Shown here: piece by piece, positions 23,081 to 34,605 of the stretch
Position numbering within the stretch: position 1 is the stretch's first letter
How the letters are laid out: each line of letters begins with the position of its first letter
Source: Misgurnus anguillicaudatus
Taxonomy: Eukaryota > Chordata > Actinopteri > Cypriniformes > Cobitidae
Length of the DNA stretch: 64,000 bases
Direction of reading: 5' to 3'
Assembly: GCF_027580225.2 (NCBI RefSeq)
Contig: NC_073346.2
Location: 9,512,001-9,576,000, forward strand
Position numbers and translations under genes: made by a program
The notes under the pieces: model-generated
Databases searched by the model: none
What the model was told of the DNA's origin: nothing
What the model saw: only the letters and a program-made list of their open reading frames with translations

Positions 23081-24342
23081 GGGCCCTATTTTAACGATCT
23101 GAAACGCAAGTCCGAAGCGCAAAGCGCAAGTGACTTTGTGGGCGGATCTTGGGCGTGTTGCTATTTTCCCGGCGGGAGAAATAAGTCTTGCGCCGGGCGC
23201 AAATCAATAAGGGGTTGGTCTGAAGTAGGTTCATTATTCATAGGTGTGGTTTGGGCGTAACGTCAAATAAACCAATCAGATCGCTATCCAACATTCCCTT
23301 TAAACGCAAGGGCGCAAGTTCCATGGCGGGTTGCTATTATTATGATGGATTTGACAGGCGCACGCCAGGAGCGGTTCACAGCCGAGGAGACCCACGTTCT
23401 TGTAAGAGCAGTCAAAGACAGAGAAGTTGTTTTGTATGGGGATGGGAGAAACCCGCCCAAATCAGCGTCGGTTAAACAGGCGTGAGAGGAAATAGACGCA
23501 ATTGTCTCATTAGCTGCGCCAAGCACTACAATGATGTCAGGAGACGGGGGGATCCCAAGCTTGCCAGCATAAATCGGGCACGCCGGGCACACAGGAGGAC
23601 ATCGCTGCGTCCACCCTCACCGCTGAAAGGGTTTGGGGGCTTTGAAATCAGACCCAAGAAACGCAAGCAAGGTCCAACACCAAAGTACACTTACAAATCA
23701 AGTTCACATACATGAAGGTTTCTTATGAAAACATTTTAATTATTATTTAGATAAAATAAACGTAATACAGCCACACAACAAACTTATGAAAATATTTTAA
23801 TCGTTATTTGCATGATAATTGTTTAACGCTGCCACACAAAATAAATAAAAACTATCACCACAATGCTCACCACCATGAGATTTCCCTTATCTCATGTGTT
23901 AATATTTTTATTGTAACAATTTATGATTTAATGATTTCCCTTATCTTATATTTTTTATTGTAACAATTTATGATCTGCAAAAATAACTGTTGCATCTGTG
24001 TAGATTAGATAAGCAATGCGCGTTGTGCACGCTATACATTATGGTCAAGCATGCGCCTTTAAAATAGCATAATGAACCACGTGCAACGCGCCACTGACTT
24101 TAGACTAGTTTTTTTTTGTTAGTAGCGCAATTGTTTTTTGAAACTGCAAAATAGCATAAGAGATGGTTTGCGCCGGAGCACGCCTCCTTTTTTGCGCTGA
24201 ACCGCCCAGGGAGCGCAAGTTCCTTCCCTAGTTTGCCGACGTGCGTCTGTGGAGGGAAAAACCCGCTGTGCGCCAGTGCAAAATACGAAATGATACATGC
24301 GTCACTGATAAAGTCAATTGCGCTGGGTGCAAGATAGGGGCC
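23081..24342 (+). mobile_element. Harbinger-type element 'gggccctattttaacgatct', innermost
   Basis: The left end starts 'gggccctattttaacgatct'; the right end, complemented, starts 'ggcccctatcttgcaccc'. Both are ends I recall from cyprinid Harbinger elements. TAT flanks both sides (23078-23080, 24343-24345). GCGCAAG/GCGCC words are abundant near the ends. It carries a broken Myb-like gene (23342-23715) but no DDE nuclease, so it needed a partner for transposition. Confidence 0.88.
23342..23715 (+). pseudogene. Harbinger Myb/SANT-like protein, broken
   Basis: PIF/Harbinger elements encode a DDE nuclease and a second Myb/SANT-like DNA-binding protein that helps recruit it. From ATG 23342 the frame reads MMDLTGARQERFTAEETHVL, then a helix-rich 'VRAVKDREVV' and 'GRNPP' with a lysine after it, which fits the first helices of that trihelix-like domain. 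A TGA stop interrupts at 23483-23485, then 'EEIDAIVS' continues to a TAA at 23570. After about 23570 a different frame carries the likely C-terminal part (Arg-rich 'NRARRAHRRT' and 'KKRKQGPTPKY'), implying a frameshift. Inactive. Confidence 0.75.
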
Positions 24343-24666
24343 TATGTCTTAAAAGAAATAAATCTTAATTTTCTAATGTATTTTAACTGAAATGTGATGA
24401 CATATGCGGTCGAGCAACGCAACTCCTGGAGAACGAACCCGAAAACATGTTCAGGACGTGTCCGGCGGAACTGGCACGAATGGCCACCCTACAGCTAAAC
24501 CAGCACCAAACCAGCATTAGCACCAGCATCCCATGCTGGTCATACCAGCAAGACCAGCATATGTTGTGTTTTGGTGCTGGTATGGTGACCACCACCTAAA
24601 CCAGCATAGACCAGCATAATTCCTATGCTAGTCCATGCTGGTTTGATGCTGTTTTTTTTTCAGCAG

Positions 24667-26648
24667 AGTTATGGCAGTTTAAAATTATTTTTTAGCAATG
24701 CAACTAAAGTTTGGTGAGCACGCATATAAAATATTTAACATTAGTATACAGTATGTGCACATATCAGTAATTCAGAAACTAGATGCATTTTATCTCACTT
24801 TAATTCACAAAGAGATAAGAATAGCAGAGTATGAGTCATCCACTTCGGTTTAGCCTTGCAAGCGCTGACCACTACCTGTATGTTGCGTAATGGTTTCCCT
24901 TGCTCGTAAATTCAGTCTGGACATCTGGGCGGCCCTGCAGGACTCCGAGGCTAAATCTAAACCCGGATCGAGCACTATCGACAGGGGAGTCTTATGTGCT
25001 ACAGCAGTCCTGCCTGAATGAACACATTCTGCATGGATGGACGCTGTGGAGCTTTCTGTGAATTGCGTCAGCTAGGGTGGTTTATTTTTACTGTTTATTT
25101 GAAAGCTGTTCGTTTTCTTAGAAATATGTCGGAAGCTTTTAAGCAGGATATGTGGAATGAGGGCATATTGATCCTCGCAGGCTTGGTTTAAAAATGTAGC
25201 AGGGTTAAGATGCGTACACAGTGCATGTTGTTCGCGATTGATTGACGCACGATATGATTACAGTGTAAACAAACAAAGTTTTGTATGAAACAATAATGTC
25301 CACAACATTTAATATATTCTGGTTTTACACTTGGCACATTACATTCCAAGTCCTCTTCGTTCACACCCATTTTTAAATGCATTTGTAAATGTGTCGTCAG
25401 TGAATTTGTCATGCAATCAAAGACTATAATATCAAGATATTTTATTATCCCAAAAAAATGTCAAAAATTTAACAGTGGGTACGTGCTCTGAGCTATACAT
25501 GAGCACCAAGACATTGCCTCTTCAGGTGTCTTTTTATGGGAGCTTCCAACTGTGAGCTACATCCCATGAGTTTCTGAAGTGTGTTCCTTCCAAAGGTCTC
25601 GTAACCCTATACACCTGTTGCTGGCCTATTGGCCCTAATGATAGAAGCCTTTGAAGCGGCATCCAGGGTTTACTTTCCTTTGTGATGGTTGTTAATGAAA
25701 GGCAAGCACTTCAAAAGGCAAACATAAGTGGCACCTCGCAGGGAAAGAAGCAAGTGCATTACGGTGCGCCGCACGGCCAATGAACTGTCACGCCCCTATC
25801 GCGACACCCCGGGTCGACGCGCTCCCGAGGCAAAGTGTGTCTGCATGTCATTGTCTTGTCTGGTGGTGACACACCGTAAACAGAAATATGTGGGAGGACA
25901 GTTATCGGTGAGTAATAACGCAGTCAGGATTAAAGGTGATGGCAGGTAGTGTATATCTTTCATCAGTTGCGGTAAGTAGTGTAAAGAAAGCTTGACTTGT
26001 ATCTTACAGATTCTGGAAATAATCTTAGTGACTCAACCCACTGCTTCCTGTTTGAAACAAAAGTATTTGTTTTGAAAGTGTGCTGCATGTCTTTATGCTA
26101 TTGAACAGTGAATCAAGACCGAAATGTTAAGTATGTTTTAACTAAGCATTTAAATGTAAAAGGCAGACATATCTACCCTACTGCAGTCTACTAAGTAAGC
26201 ACTGTTTTTGATGGCCATGTCCCCAACAGCAACCACCCTCACATTTTCTTTCACATACGCACTAAGCTAGTCAAGCAGGCATAACAGCTGTGGCTTTGCT
26301 AATGAACTGCATGTTAGACAGGCTAACATCTAAACAGGCACCAATCAAGATTAGCACAGAAATAAGTTCCCTACCAAAACACAGCCCAAAACTGCTGTAA
26401 TGTATGTTTATGCTTATCTGGGTGCATGATTGAAAAACACTGTTCGTCTACACTAGCATTTTCCAAAAGTTGCTTATCCATGCAAAAATCTGAAAAGGCA
26501 TACGTCTATGTACTATGCATGATTGAAATGCATAACACTGCATTATCTACATCACACGTTCATTTACTTTCCATTTCTTTGAAATGCAGTCTGACATCAA
26601 TCTTTAACTACGCTATCAAACGTGACAATAGCCAAAACAACTAGTATC
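24667..26648. other. Apparently single-copy noncoding DNA
   Basis: No coding exon is recognised. 24840-25060 and 25720-25950 are less AT-rich than average and free of visible repeats. The frame at 25728-25949 has no known domain. Confidence 0.4.
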
Positions 26649-26651
26649 TAA

Positions 26652-27321
26652 GGCCCTGTTTACACAAGAATGTTCGAGGGTGAAAACAAAAAATATATTT
26701 GATCAGATGTGCCTTTCTTTACAAGGCGACTGCGTTTTGGGGGCTTAAAAACGCAAAAAGTGGAAATCTCCTAAAAACGCTCTACCGTCGCGTCCCCATC
26801 AAAAGGGTAAAAACGCTAAAGTCTGCTCACTGTGGCTCTCGTTGCGTACGCGTTTATGTCACAGGCATGCGCCAGTTCAGAAAAATAACAACAAACATGT
26901 CGGATTATTTCCATACGTCGGACCTTCAAGTTGCCATAGCAGCTCTGATAAATATACAAGAGTCTTTCCAGCAGTTGTACGAAATATTCACAGCTAGTAT
27001 TACTGATCAGAGAAGGTACATTAATTACCTCTATGCGCCAATTTGTTTGAGGCAAACCAGACGGCTTTAGACGACACCTGGGAGAACCAGGAAGAAGGTT
27101 GTACACAGGCACGTGGACTTGGTGTTGTTGTGTGTCAGTGCTTCACATTGCCACCTAGCCGCCTGGAGTGCATACTACATCGAATATCACACACTTTTGC
27201 GTCACCATATGCATATGAGATTCCCCCCCAAAAAAATGCTCGTATAAACACGGAATAAAAAGTGATAACGCAATGCCACTTTTGCGTTTTCTCTTCAGAT
27301 CGTTTCTGTGTAAACGTAGCC
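26652..27321 (+). mobile_element. PIF/Harbinger-like element with TAA duplication
   Basis: Ends 'ggccctgtttacac' and 'gtgtaaacgtagcc' are inverted and flanked by TAA (26649-26651, 27322-27324). AAAACGC words lie near both ends. It contains a possible Harbinger nuclease start (26897-27130). Confidence 0.82.
26897..27130 (+). pseudogene. Possible N-terminal Harbinger nuclease fragment
   Basis: Starting at ATG 26897 the frame reads MSDYFHTSDLQVAIAALINI, then an alpha-helical stretch and 'DQRRYINYLYAP', followed by Arg-rich residues. A TAG stop occurs at about 27068. Just after it the same frame reads a 'PGRT' motif, which I recall from PIF/Harbinger nucleases where an RRRR..PGRT segment precedes the DDE domain. 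The rest of the nuclease is absent. Location inside a TAA-flanked element supports the call. The alternative is a chance frame. Confidence 0.45.
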
Positions 27322-27571
27322 TAAGTATCTTGCTTTCGGCTGAATTAGTCATACGGTTGCATCACATGCCTAAAAACGCATCATACATTTTTGAAAAGTC
27401 TTTGTTTTTGAAAGTTTTCGAAATTGATGATACGTTTTTATTTTAGGATTTTAATGTATCCACTTTGGAGATAGTTTTCAAAAAGCTTAATTTCATTGAT
27501 AAAAACGGCATCTCAGTATGTAAGGAAGGCTGAAAGAAAAGAAAATATGCGTGTTTAAACAAAAATTATGG

Positions 27572-27815
27572 TGCATACACACCAAACGAGAAGCCTCGCG
27601 TTCCTCGCTCTAGATTACTCGGCGGTTTAAACAAATTTTCGCTTGAGTTGAATTTTTTTAACTTGCGCAAAGACTCGTTTGAGGTGAATAGTGCGTGTCC
27701 AATTTGCATCATTCACATCGGCCTGCACGAGTTTGCGACTAATCGTGTCTTTGCATTGACTTTGTATGTAATCTACTCGCGCAAATCGTTGAATTCGCAT
27801 TTGATGTGTACGCCC
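27572..27815 (-). mobile_element. 'gcatacacaccaaacg' MITE
   Basis: The left end 'gcatacacaccaaacg' is complementary to 'gatgtgtacgcccg' at the right. The interior shares 'gcattgactttgtatgta', 'aaatcgttgaattcgc' and 'gtttgaggtgaatag' with 33600-34605 and with the tandem array at 56560-57800, so all belong to one repeat family. Confidence 0.7.
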
Positions 27816-29144
27816 GATACGTGTGGAAAAGAGCTAGATATATAACCACCAGTCTAAATTGGTTTGCTGGTTGTACCTGTTCTCCTGTGCTTGGGATGGT
27901 CTGTAATCTGGATGTTTTTCAACTAGTCAGTTTGGGAAATAGTTATAACAGCTAAGCACCAAAAGGACCATAAGAGAGGACCAGCTAGACCAGATTAAGC
28001 TACTTTAAGATTTATGTCTTTATATCTGCTCTACTCTTTAAAGTGCAACCTTTCAAATAGATACTGTTCCCACACTAGGCCTACGCTGTTTCATTTTAGC
28101 AGCAGTGGTAGCAGATTTTTCGACCACAGCAGGCAGGGTAAACAACTTCATTTACTGCACAAACTCTTCAGCGTCCCACTGCAGGTGTCTAACAGAACGC
28201 TGCATCTCTGACTGCAAACATCCTGTTTGACAAGGTCTTCGTGCCACTCAGTAAGGGCCCTCTCTTCCTCAGGAAGAGGCACCATTATCTGTGCCTGTGA
28301 TCACATCAGCTGCTGATCTCAGGTCAGTCTGATGATTTTTAGAACGGTTGTGCTAATAACAATGTGAGTGTGTAGAGGCTGGCCTTGAATCAGTCCTGGA
28401 AAGTTTGACAGCGTGGGTTGTGAACTAACTGCCATCAGATCACAAAACATAACAGTAAAGTGCTTCTGTTTCTCTTGATTAGCCATATATATCAAAACAA
28501 GAGCCCTGAAAACAACGTTAACCACTGACCCGAGCCATTTCCTCTATGAAAAAAGAGGCCTCACAATACTAATAATAGTTCAAGGGTTTTAGACTCAGCT
28601 AATTCTCACAGCCAAAAGTTTCAGTAGCACTATTACCAAATTCTGTTCTTCAAAGCTGCAATCCGTTACTTTTTTGGTTAAAAATGAACAAAAATCAGTT
28701 ATCAAGCAAGTAGCAAGTAACATCAAAAGTTAGTATTCAAAACTGTCCCCTTACCCTGATTTACACATGTAAGTTTGTAATAATGATTTATTATAAATAT
28801 TAGTTATTATGAATTTTATCTAAACCTACATAATGTATGTACTGTAAAGTAACATGCAATTTTATGTTCAAACACAGATGGCGATAGAGAGACAACATTT
28901 ACAGACCCTATTAAATCAAATGTGTCGTCACAGACACATTCTACCAAGCCCTATTCATTTTACCGTAACTCTTCAACCCTGTGTGCTATAAAAAATGCGC
29001 TTTTTGACAATATATAGATTTTAACGTGAATTTCTTGCTTTCCGTCAGCCAATTGCTGCTGTTTTTGTAGATTTGAACCATGAATTATAAAGCAAGGCCT
29101 CCTAAATAAAAACTGTACAGCAGTAACACAAAAAGACTTGTATG
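27816..29144. other. No gene recognised; possible old repeat at 28640
   Basis: No exon recognised. 28640-28760 ('agctgcaatccgttactttt' onward) resembles a dispersed cyprinid DNA element by memory, without visible TIRs. The remainder looks single-copy. Confidence 0.4.
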
Positions 29145-29852
29145 CAGTGGCGGCTAGTGACTTCTTTTTTGAGGGCGCGCAATGCGAAGCTCGTCACAAC
29201 ATGAATTTAGTGTTTGGCTCATCATGTCAAAATATGTTTTCGGGGGGTCATGTGAACCATATGCATCATGTTTCTAAAGGGTTAATGGTTAAAGAGACGT
29301 TTGGAAGAGAAGTCACCAGCCACCAGTGCTTGCATGTTTGCACTATTTTTCAAGTCTAAAATGTCAGATTCTTTTGTTCACTAGTTTTTTTTATATTTCT
29401 AAATAAAAACAATAACATTTAAGATTTCTTGTCCATTTAAAGTCTATTTACAAACTCACAACACAGTAGTCAACCAATAATTTTAATTTATTAAAAGCCA
29501 TTTGTCTTCTGAAAATAAAATGATACCTTGCACTTGATGTGTTAAAATTTGACTGTCAAAAAAATTAAAAGTGAAAACAGCCTATTTTTCCTTTAGGTTA
29601 TTAAGGGTATATGATATATATCATACCTTTCCTCAACTTAATATTTTCCAGAATAAGTCTGGCGGAAAACACGTCCGTGATGCTTTTCATCCTTGCCAAA
29701 GCAAATGGGCGCTTGTGCTCCTGTAGCGTCTGCTGTTGCTAAGCAACCATAAGCTGCACTCTCTTTATAGATTCAGCAACAATTCTTTAGGCATTGTTTC
29801 TTCTGTTTGTTTAAAAAATCCCTGTATAGCTATGATCAGCTGTTCCTCCATC
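29145..29852 (+). mobile_element. Left end of a 'cagtggcggct' hAT, right end missing
   Basis: The terminus 'cagtggcggctagtgac' and following 'gtcatgtgaaccatatgc' words match the left half of the intact hAT element at 40299-41107. No complementary 'gccgccactg' terminus follows, so the copy is truncated or extends unrecognised into the region around 29853. Confidence 0.6.
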
Positions 29853-30435
29853 TTAACTCTTTTCATCATTTTATTTTCCCAAAAGTTTAATGCCTTCCAG
29901 AAAATGCTCTACTTTAAATATATAAACACGTCACCCAGAAATTAGCCGGCAAAGAGGCAAACATACAAAGACAACGCGCTTTTTGCCTTCTAGAACCAAT
30001 AAAAGAGTCCACTGACAAATTCAAATGATATTAAACAAAGAAATAAAACTTTGAGAGACAGTTTTGTGAATGCTTTTCCCCGTCATGGACCTGTATGTTA
30101 AATCATTGTCCAGTCACTTTCTTGCTTCTCTGTACTGCGCGCTCCAGCTCATGCCAAGCAAGGAGACGCACGTCCCCTGCCCAAAATGGAAGAGTTTTAA
30201 CAAATCAGATAGCTATAGGATCAGAGAAACACATGAAGTGAACAGGTGTAAAAAGGCCCAAAATATACAAATATTTACTGCTTTTGGATCCATATATGCT
30301 ATAGTGTATTATATGTTGGGTAAGAGCACCACCTATTGCATAATAGCGGAAACATGGATTGCCATAAAACTCGTTTTTGGCAGGGAAGCACTCTTAATTG
30401 ACGAAATAACTTTGTCAATGCGGGAAAAGGGTTAA
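29853..30435 (-). mobile_element. TTAA-flanked MITE family I, copy D, with replaced middle
   Basis: TTAA at 29853-29856 and 30432-30435. The left part keeps 'gtttaatgccttccagaaaa' and the right part keeps 'gttgggtaagag', 'ataatagcggaaa' and 'gcgggaaaagggttaa'. Between about 29931 and 30255 the sequence is unrelated to other copies. Together with copy E it forms a sub-family. Confidence 0.75.
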
Positions 30436-32736
30436 GTTGATACAAAATGATACAATTTGTACATGATACAATGTTAATATGTAAAGGGAGAAGGCGATTG
30501 ATGGGAACGTGACATTCTGAAAAGCTTTCCGCATGGAAATAAAGGTTTGCCTATTTGTTACACACTTGCCACACATCTACATTTAAAATTACAACTTTGC
30601 GCATGACTTACAGTGCATTTCCTGAGATCAAACCCACGACTCTAAGAAGTGAGCCTTCAAGGTAGGTGCTAATACTAAAAAAACTTCATACAAAAAAATT
30701 ATGTCTACTACACAATTAAGGTATTAAATTATAGATTTTTCATCATGAGCAGAGTACATACTATTAGCAGTACATGAGTTGGCATGCATCCTAATTCCCT
30801 CGTCTGACACAGAATACATTAACTTATTCAATTGCTGTCTGGGCTCGGAGATGCTGGCTAATGCATGTTTTAACCCAGAGTACAAACTCCGAGATAACAT
30901 CCTCCCATGCAGCACATGACAAACAGCCTCATTTGTTGGGAGCCCATTAGAGGTAAAACCAGAGAGGATGTTGATTCTTAGCGAAGGGTCAAGGGTCAGA
31001 GTTTTTTCTCATAGTCTCATCTTTCCTTATTGAAAGGAAACAGCCAAATCCATTGACAAAACCCGAATGTTAAACAAAAGTGAGTCAGTATCCCTTGCAA
31101 TATTTCGGAATTCTGCGTGGTAAATCATCTGAGACAGTAAATCGGATTACAATGACCTTTTCTTAAAGCGGGACAAATAAAATCGCGCACGTGGCTGTAC
31201 TGCATCCCAAACCACCAATAAAGTAAACAAAAGCCTATTGTCTGTTTCCTGGTGACTTATAGAACTGTACTGTATTACATTGTGGTTAATCAACATCTCA
31301 TTGTCTTCGCAAAGATGGATCCACTCAGATTTAAAAAATAAGAAAGAGCAGTGTTGGTCACTGATGCTACACAGGCTTTGTAGAGGGAAGCGTCTCCATG
31401 CTGTTCCACTTCCTGTCCTGGCACGGCTTGGATATGTGCTGTGAGTCACATACATACAAGCTCACGCACACATGAAGTTCCTGTCAACACCCGACGTGCC
31501 ACCCGACGCACACCTCCTCACTCCTCGACCTTCACACACACACCCCCGATGTCTCTGAAAGCTGAAGAAACCCATTGACCTGACAGACTGGGCCTGCTGG
31601 CTATGTATTCTCGCACACACACACAACACACACACACACAACAGCAAGCAGTGTCTGTCTCCCTCCGGCAGACCCTTGTTGACAGGGGCTTCCTAAGCAT
31701 AAGTAAAACACCCGGATAATGAGAACATTCCCAAACACAAACACACAGAAGGGAAACTCCAACTTATAAACTGCTGTGTTAGTCATACGCTTCATATGTG
31801 AGTCTGAGTTGATCAGGAATCTCGTTATTTTGCATGAAGTCTGCAGTTGCTTAAAGGAAGTGATCGAACGTCTGTGAGCTTTATATGTGACGGCTGTCAA
31901 AGAGACTGTGCCCGTGGCTATAGCTCTGCATGTGAAACTGGTTCAGAATATTGCTCATGAAAGATAAAATCACTCAACTGCATGATGTCATATACCATCA
32001 TTGTTCAAGCATAATGAGGCCTTATTTGGCAAAAAAAACATATTTACAAAGACAATCGCAAAACAAGTTGGACAGCAAGTTACGACATCGTCTGGATGAA
32101 ATGCACTGTCTAATGAGTAAATTAGCATACTGTTGGCTTTTGACTGTGTGCAACAAGTTGTTCCTTTACTGCACTGAGCAAAGGACATCTTTTAAAAATC
32201 TATTAGTTGATCGGTTAAGCTGTTTTTAACATTACTTCATGTCCATAAATGTTACAAGGAGCGCTACATAACCGAACAAAATCACCAAAAGCTAAGTAAA
32301 TGTTTGCATCGCTTTCCTTGCTCTAGATTTCTCATGGGATTTAACTTTTTGCTTGTCTGACTGACGCAAATAAAAACATTGCACGATGAAGAGTGTTGTT
32401 CAAGTACCATCAACAACAAAAACATTTCTTTCTGCGTCATTTTCCTGTTATGTATACAAATACTACTGCTGTTGAGTTTCCAAATAGACCGAAAGCCAGA
32501 CGCCGACGTCTCTAGGTTTACAGCACTATTTAGAGCAGTGGTCTTCACTATTTTTCATGAGAGCCAAACTGATAGGTCAGAGTCAATAGGAGAGCTTTAC
32601 CGCAAAGTATCAAAAGTTACATCCAGTCAGAAATAGCATGTCTGCTTATCAATCTGTTGCAATGCAATAAATACGAGGGCGAATCATTCTTTATCATTTA
32701 CCAGTCAGATTTGTAACTGAGACAAGATGATTTCCC
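30436..32736. other. Mostly single-copy DNA with short CA tract and SINE-like word
   Basis: No coding exon recognised. A minus-strand SINE-like head with B-box complement 'gagatcaaacccac' is at about 30595-30660. An imperfect (CA)n tract lies at 31613-31643, and frames around 31462-31900 reflect it. The rest shows no repeat by eye. Confidence 0.45.
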
Positions 32737-33119
32737 TTAAAGAGTAACTAAACCCTAAACCAACTTTTTTTAGTTAATGATCTGTAAGAATGATGCTTTA
32801 TTAGTGCTGTTCATTGATTTTAGTAAGTTTTTTGACATTTGGATATAAAGTGTTTATGGTAAACGTCTGAGTGCTGCCCTCTTCAGGTTGAACGGTGGCT
32901 ACTGCAGTTGAATTTTTCTATTGGATGTTGGGTCCAAAACATAACTTGTGACGTAAGCAGGTTCAAGCTCACCACGCCCTTGTTACGACCTCACCACACA
33001 CTTGGTATGAGCTTAGTTCATCCCCTCTATCTCCGTTGGGATCTGCCCACTTTTCTTGCATTTCAAATATTGCCAGTGGGTGGAGTCAGGCTCTGACCAG
33101 GGGTTTAGTTACGCTTTAA
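32737..33119. mobile_element. TTAA MITE 'ttaaagagtaactaaaccc'
   Basis: The left end 'ttaaagagtaactaaaccc' and right end 'ggggtttagttacgctttaa' are inverted, with TTAA at 32737-32740 and 33116-33119. The 383-bp interior has no gene. Confidence 0.88.
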
Positions 33120-33599
33120 TGACAAAACAACAGGATTTTAATGCTAAGCATTCTTATAATGTACGTATGCAGTGTCCGCCGAACCACTAGGGGGCCACCT
33201 TTCTCTTAATTTTATGCATGCTGCACAGAACGATTGGTGAGTGAAATTACTTTGCAGCGAGAGCAATTTGAAAGCATAACAAGCAGTCTGATCTCACGGT
33301 ACTTTGATGTCATATGACAATTACTCTGTGCAAGCGCTGCATACGATTGAACGCACATATCGACGTTATTCTTGATATAATGGGTATGGTTTTCTAACAA
33401 AGTTAGCGTCCAGAGCAGAAAAGATAGAAAAAGCGCATGCCTGCATGATTATATCACTGTATAATTTACTGCCATGCGAGCCACAATTTAAAGCTTGCCG
33501 AGGCGCTCAATGAAGAACACTGATCTAGAGGAATGTCCTCAGACGGGTACAGTAATTTTCCTCCATTTTCTGATAACCAAACATTTCAAACCAGACATG
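33120..33599. other. Apparently single-copy noncoding DNA
   Basis: No exon, RNA gene or repeat end recognised. Confidence 0.35.
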
Positions 33600-34605
33600 C
33601 TCTTCAATGATTGGCTTGCTAGACTACACGTCATGCAAATTTCCCGCATGAGTTGAAATTTTTCAACTTGTATGCGTTTGAGGCGAATAGCATGCTCGCA
33701 ACAATTGTGCTGCCATTTCGCACTAGAGGTCAACCAATAGTGGATTTTACCGATAACTAGGTTGGTTCATATTTCATAATCGATTAATCGACAGATCGTT
33801 TTAAAATGGATAAAAAACAAACATTACACTCAAAGTGAAAAAGGTGCTAAAACGTATTCCAAAAGTTAAAAAACAACATGAAAATGTGCTAAATGAAATA
33901 AACGTAAAAATAAAAATATATTAATTATACTGTAAGTATTGAAGTAAATACTTCTTTGAAATACTCCCACTGGTAACATTGAAATTACACAAATGTATAT
34001 TTTATGTGTAGTCTTATACTTTATTTGCTTTTGGTTTAAAAAAAAAAAATTATTTACGATAATAAAAGGAACTAGAAACAGATTTTGATTTGTTGGATAC
34101 GTTGACAGCTGCATATAGTTTACTTTCTCTAGTTATTAACTTAAAATATGCAGCTTCGACTGCTAAATCATGGATAAAAGTAATCAGCAGGATATACAGT
34201 AAACTAATGCAAATACATCATAATAATCATGAATAATAAACATTTGGATTGGATTTATCTGCGTGTATTTTTGTGTAACTGTTTGAGGTACTACTAATAT
34301 TAGCGTCATGTCAGCATTGATGACAAACTTTCCTGCTGTTGTATCTTTGCTAAAGCAGCATCTAGTCAGCAAACTAATTACTTTATAATGATATAAAGCA
34401 ACAAACGCAACTCTTAACAACTTTCGGCATGGAATTTTGCAGATAGCTGATTATTCCACCAATGAACTAGCACTGCCGATTAATCGCTTAATCGCTTAAT
34501 CAATTAATCGGTCTACCTCCAATTCACGGCATTATTCAAGCTTTGCATTGACTTTGTATGTAATGTAATCACACTCGTAATTAAATTGCTTCTGGTGTGT
34601 ACACA
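33600..34605 (+). mobile_element. 'gcattgactttgtatgta' MITE, split by a hAT
   Basis: The left part has 'gtcatgcaaatttcccgcat' and 'gtttgaggcgaatag'. The right part has 'gcattgactttgtatgta' and ends 'ggtgtgtacacacca'. Both are the family seen at 27572-27815 and 56560-57800. The inserted element at 33724-34519 separates the halves. Confidence 0.65.
33724..34519. mobile_element. hAT-type 'tagaggtcaacc' element nested in MITE
   Basis: The left end 'tagaggtcaaccaatag' pairs imperfectly with the right end 'cggtctacctc'. ATTAATCG words lie inside both ends. Flanks 'catttcgc' and 'caattcac' agree at 6 of 8 positions, consistent with a decayed 8-bp duplication. No transposase recognised. Confidence 0.65.

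Larger units (their letters stand above)
22907..24491. mobile_element. hAT-type element 'tagggtggccattcgtgcc', middle level
   Basis: TIRs of at least 75 bp are nearly identical: each begins 'tagggtggccattcgtgcca' and continues with 'gttccgccggacacgtcc'. The perfect 8-bp duplication cagctaaa is at 22899-22906 and 24492-24499; because the host repeats that word, the TSD is slightly less decisive than usual. A Harbinger element occupies most of the interior. Confidence 0.88.
22801..24666. mobile_element. Outer CCAGCA-rich element of a three-level nest
   Basis: Ends 'ctgctgaaaaaaacagca' and 'gctgttttttttttcagcag'-like are inverted. Both arms repeat 'ccagcaagaccagcatatg' and CAGCTAAACCAGCA words. 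The element is split by the hAT copy at 22907-24491. Outside that copy only ~280 bp remain. No convincing target duplication was found. Confidence 0.8.
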
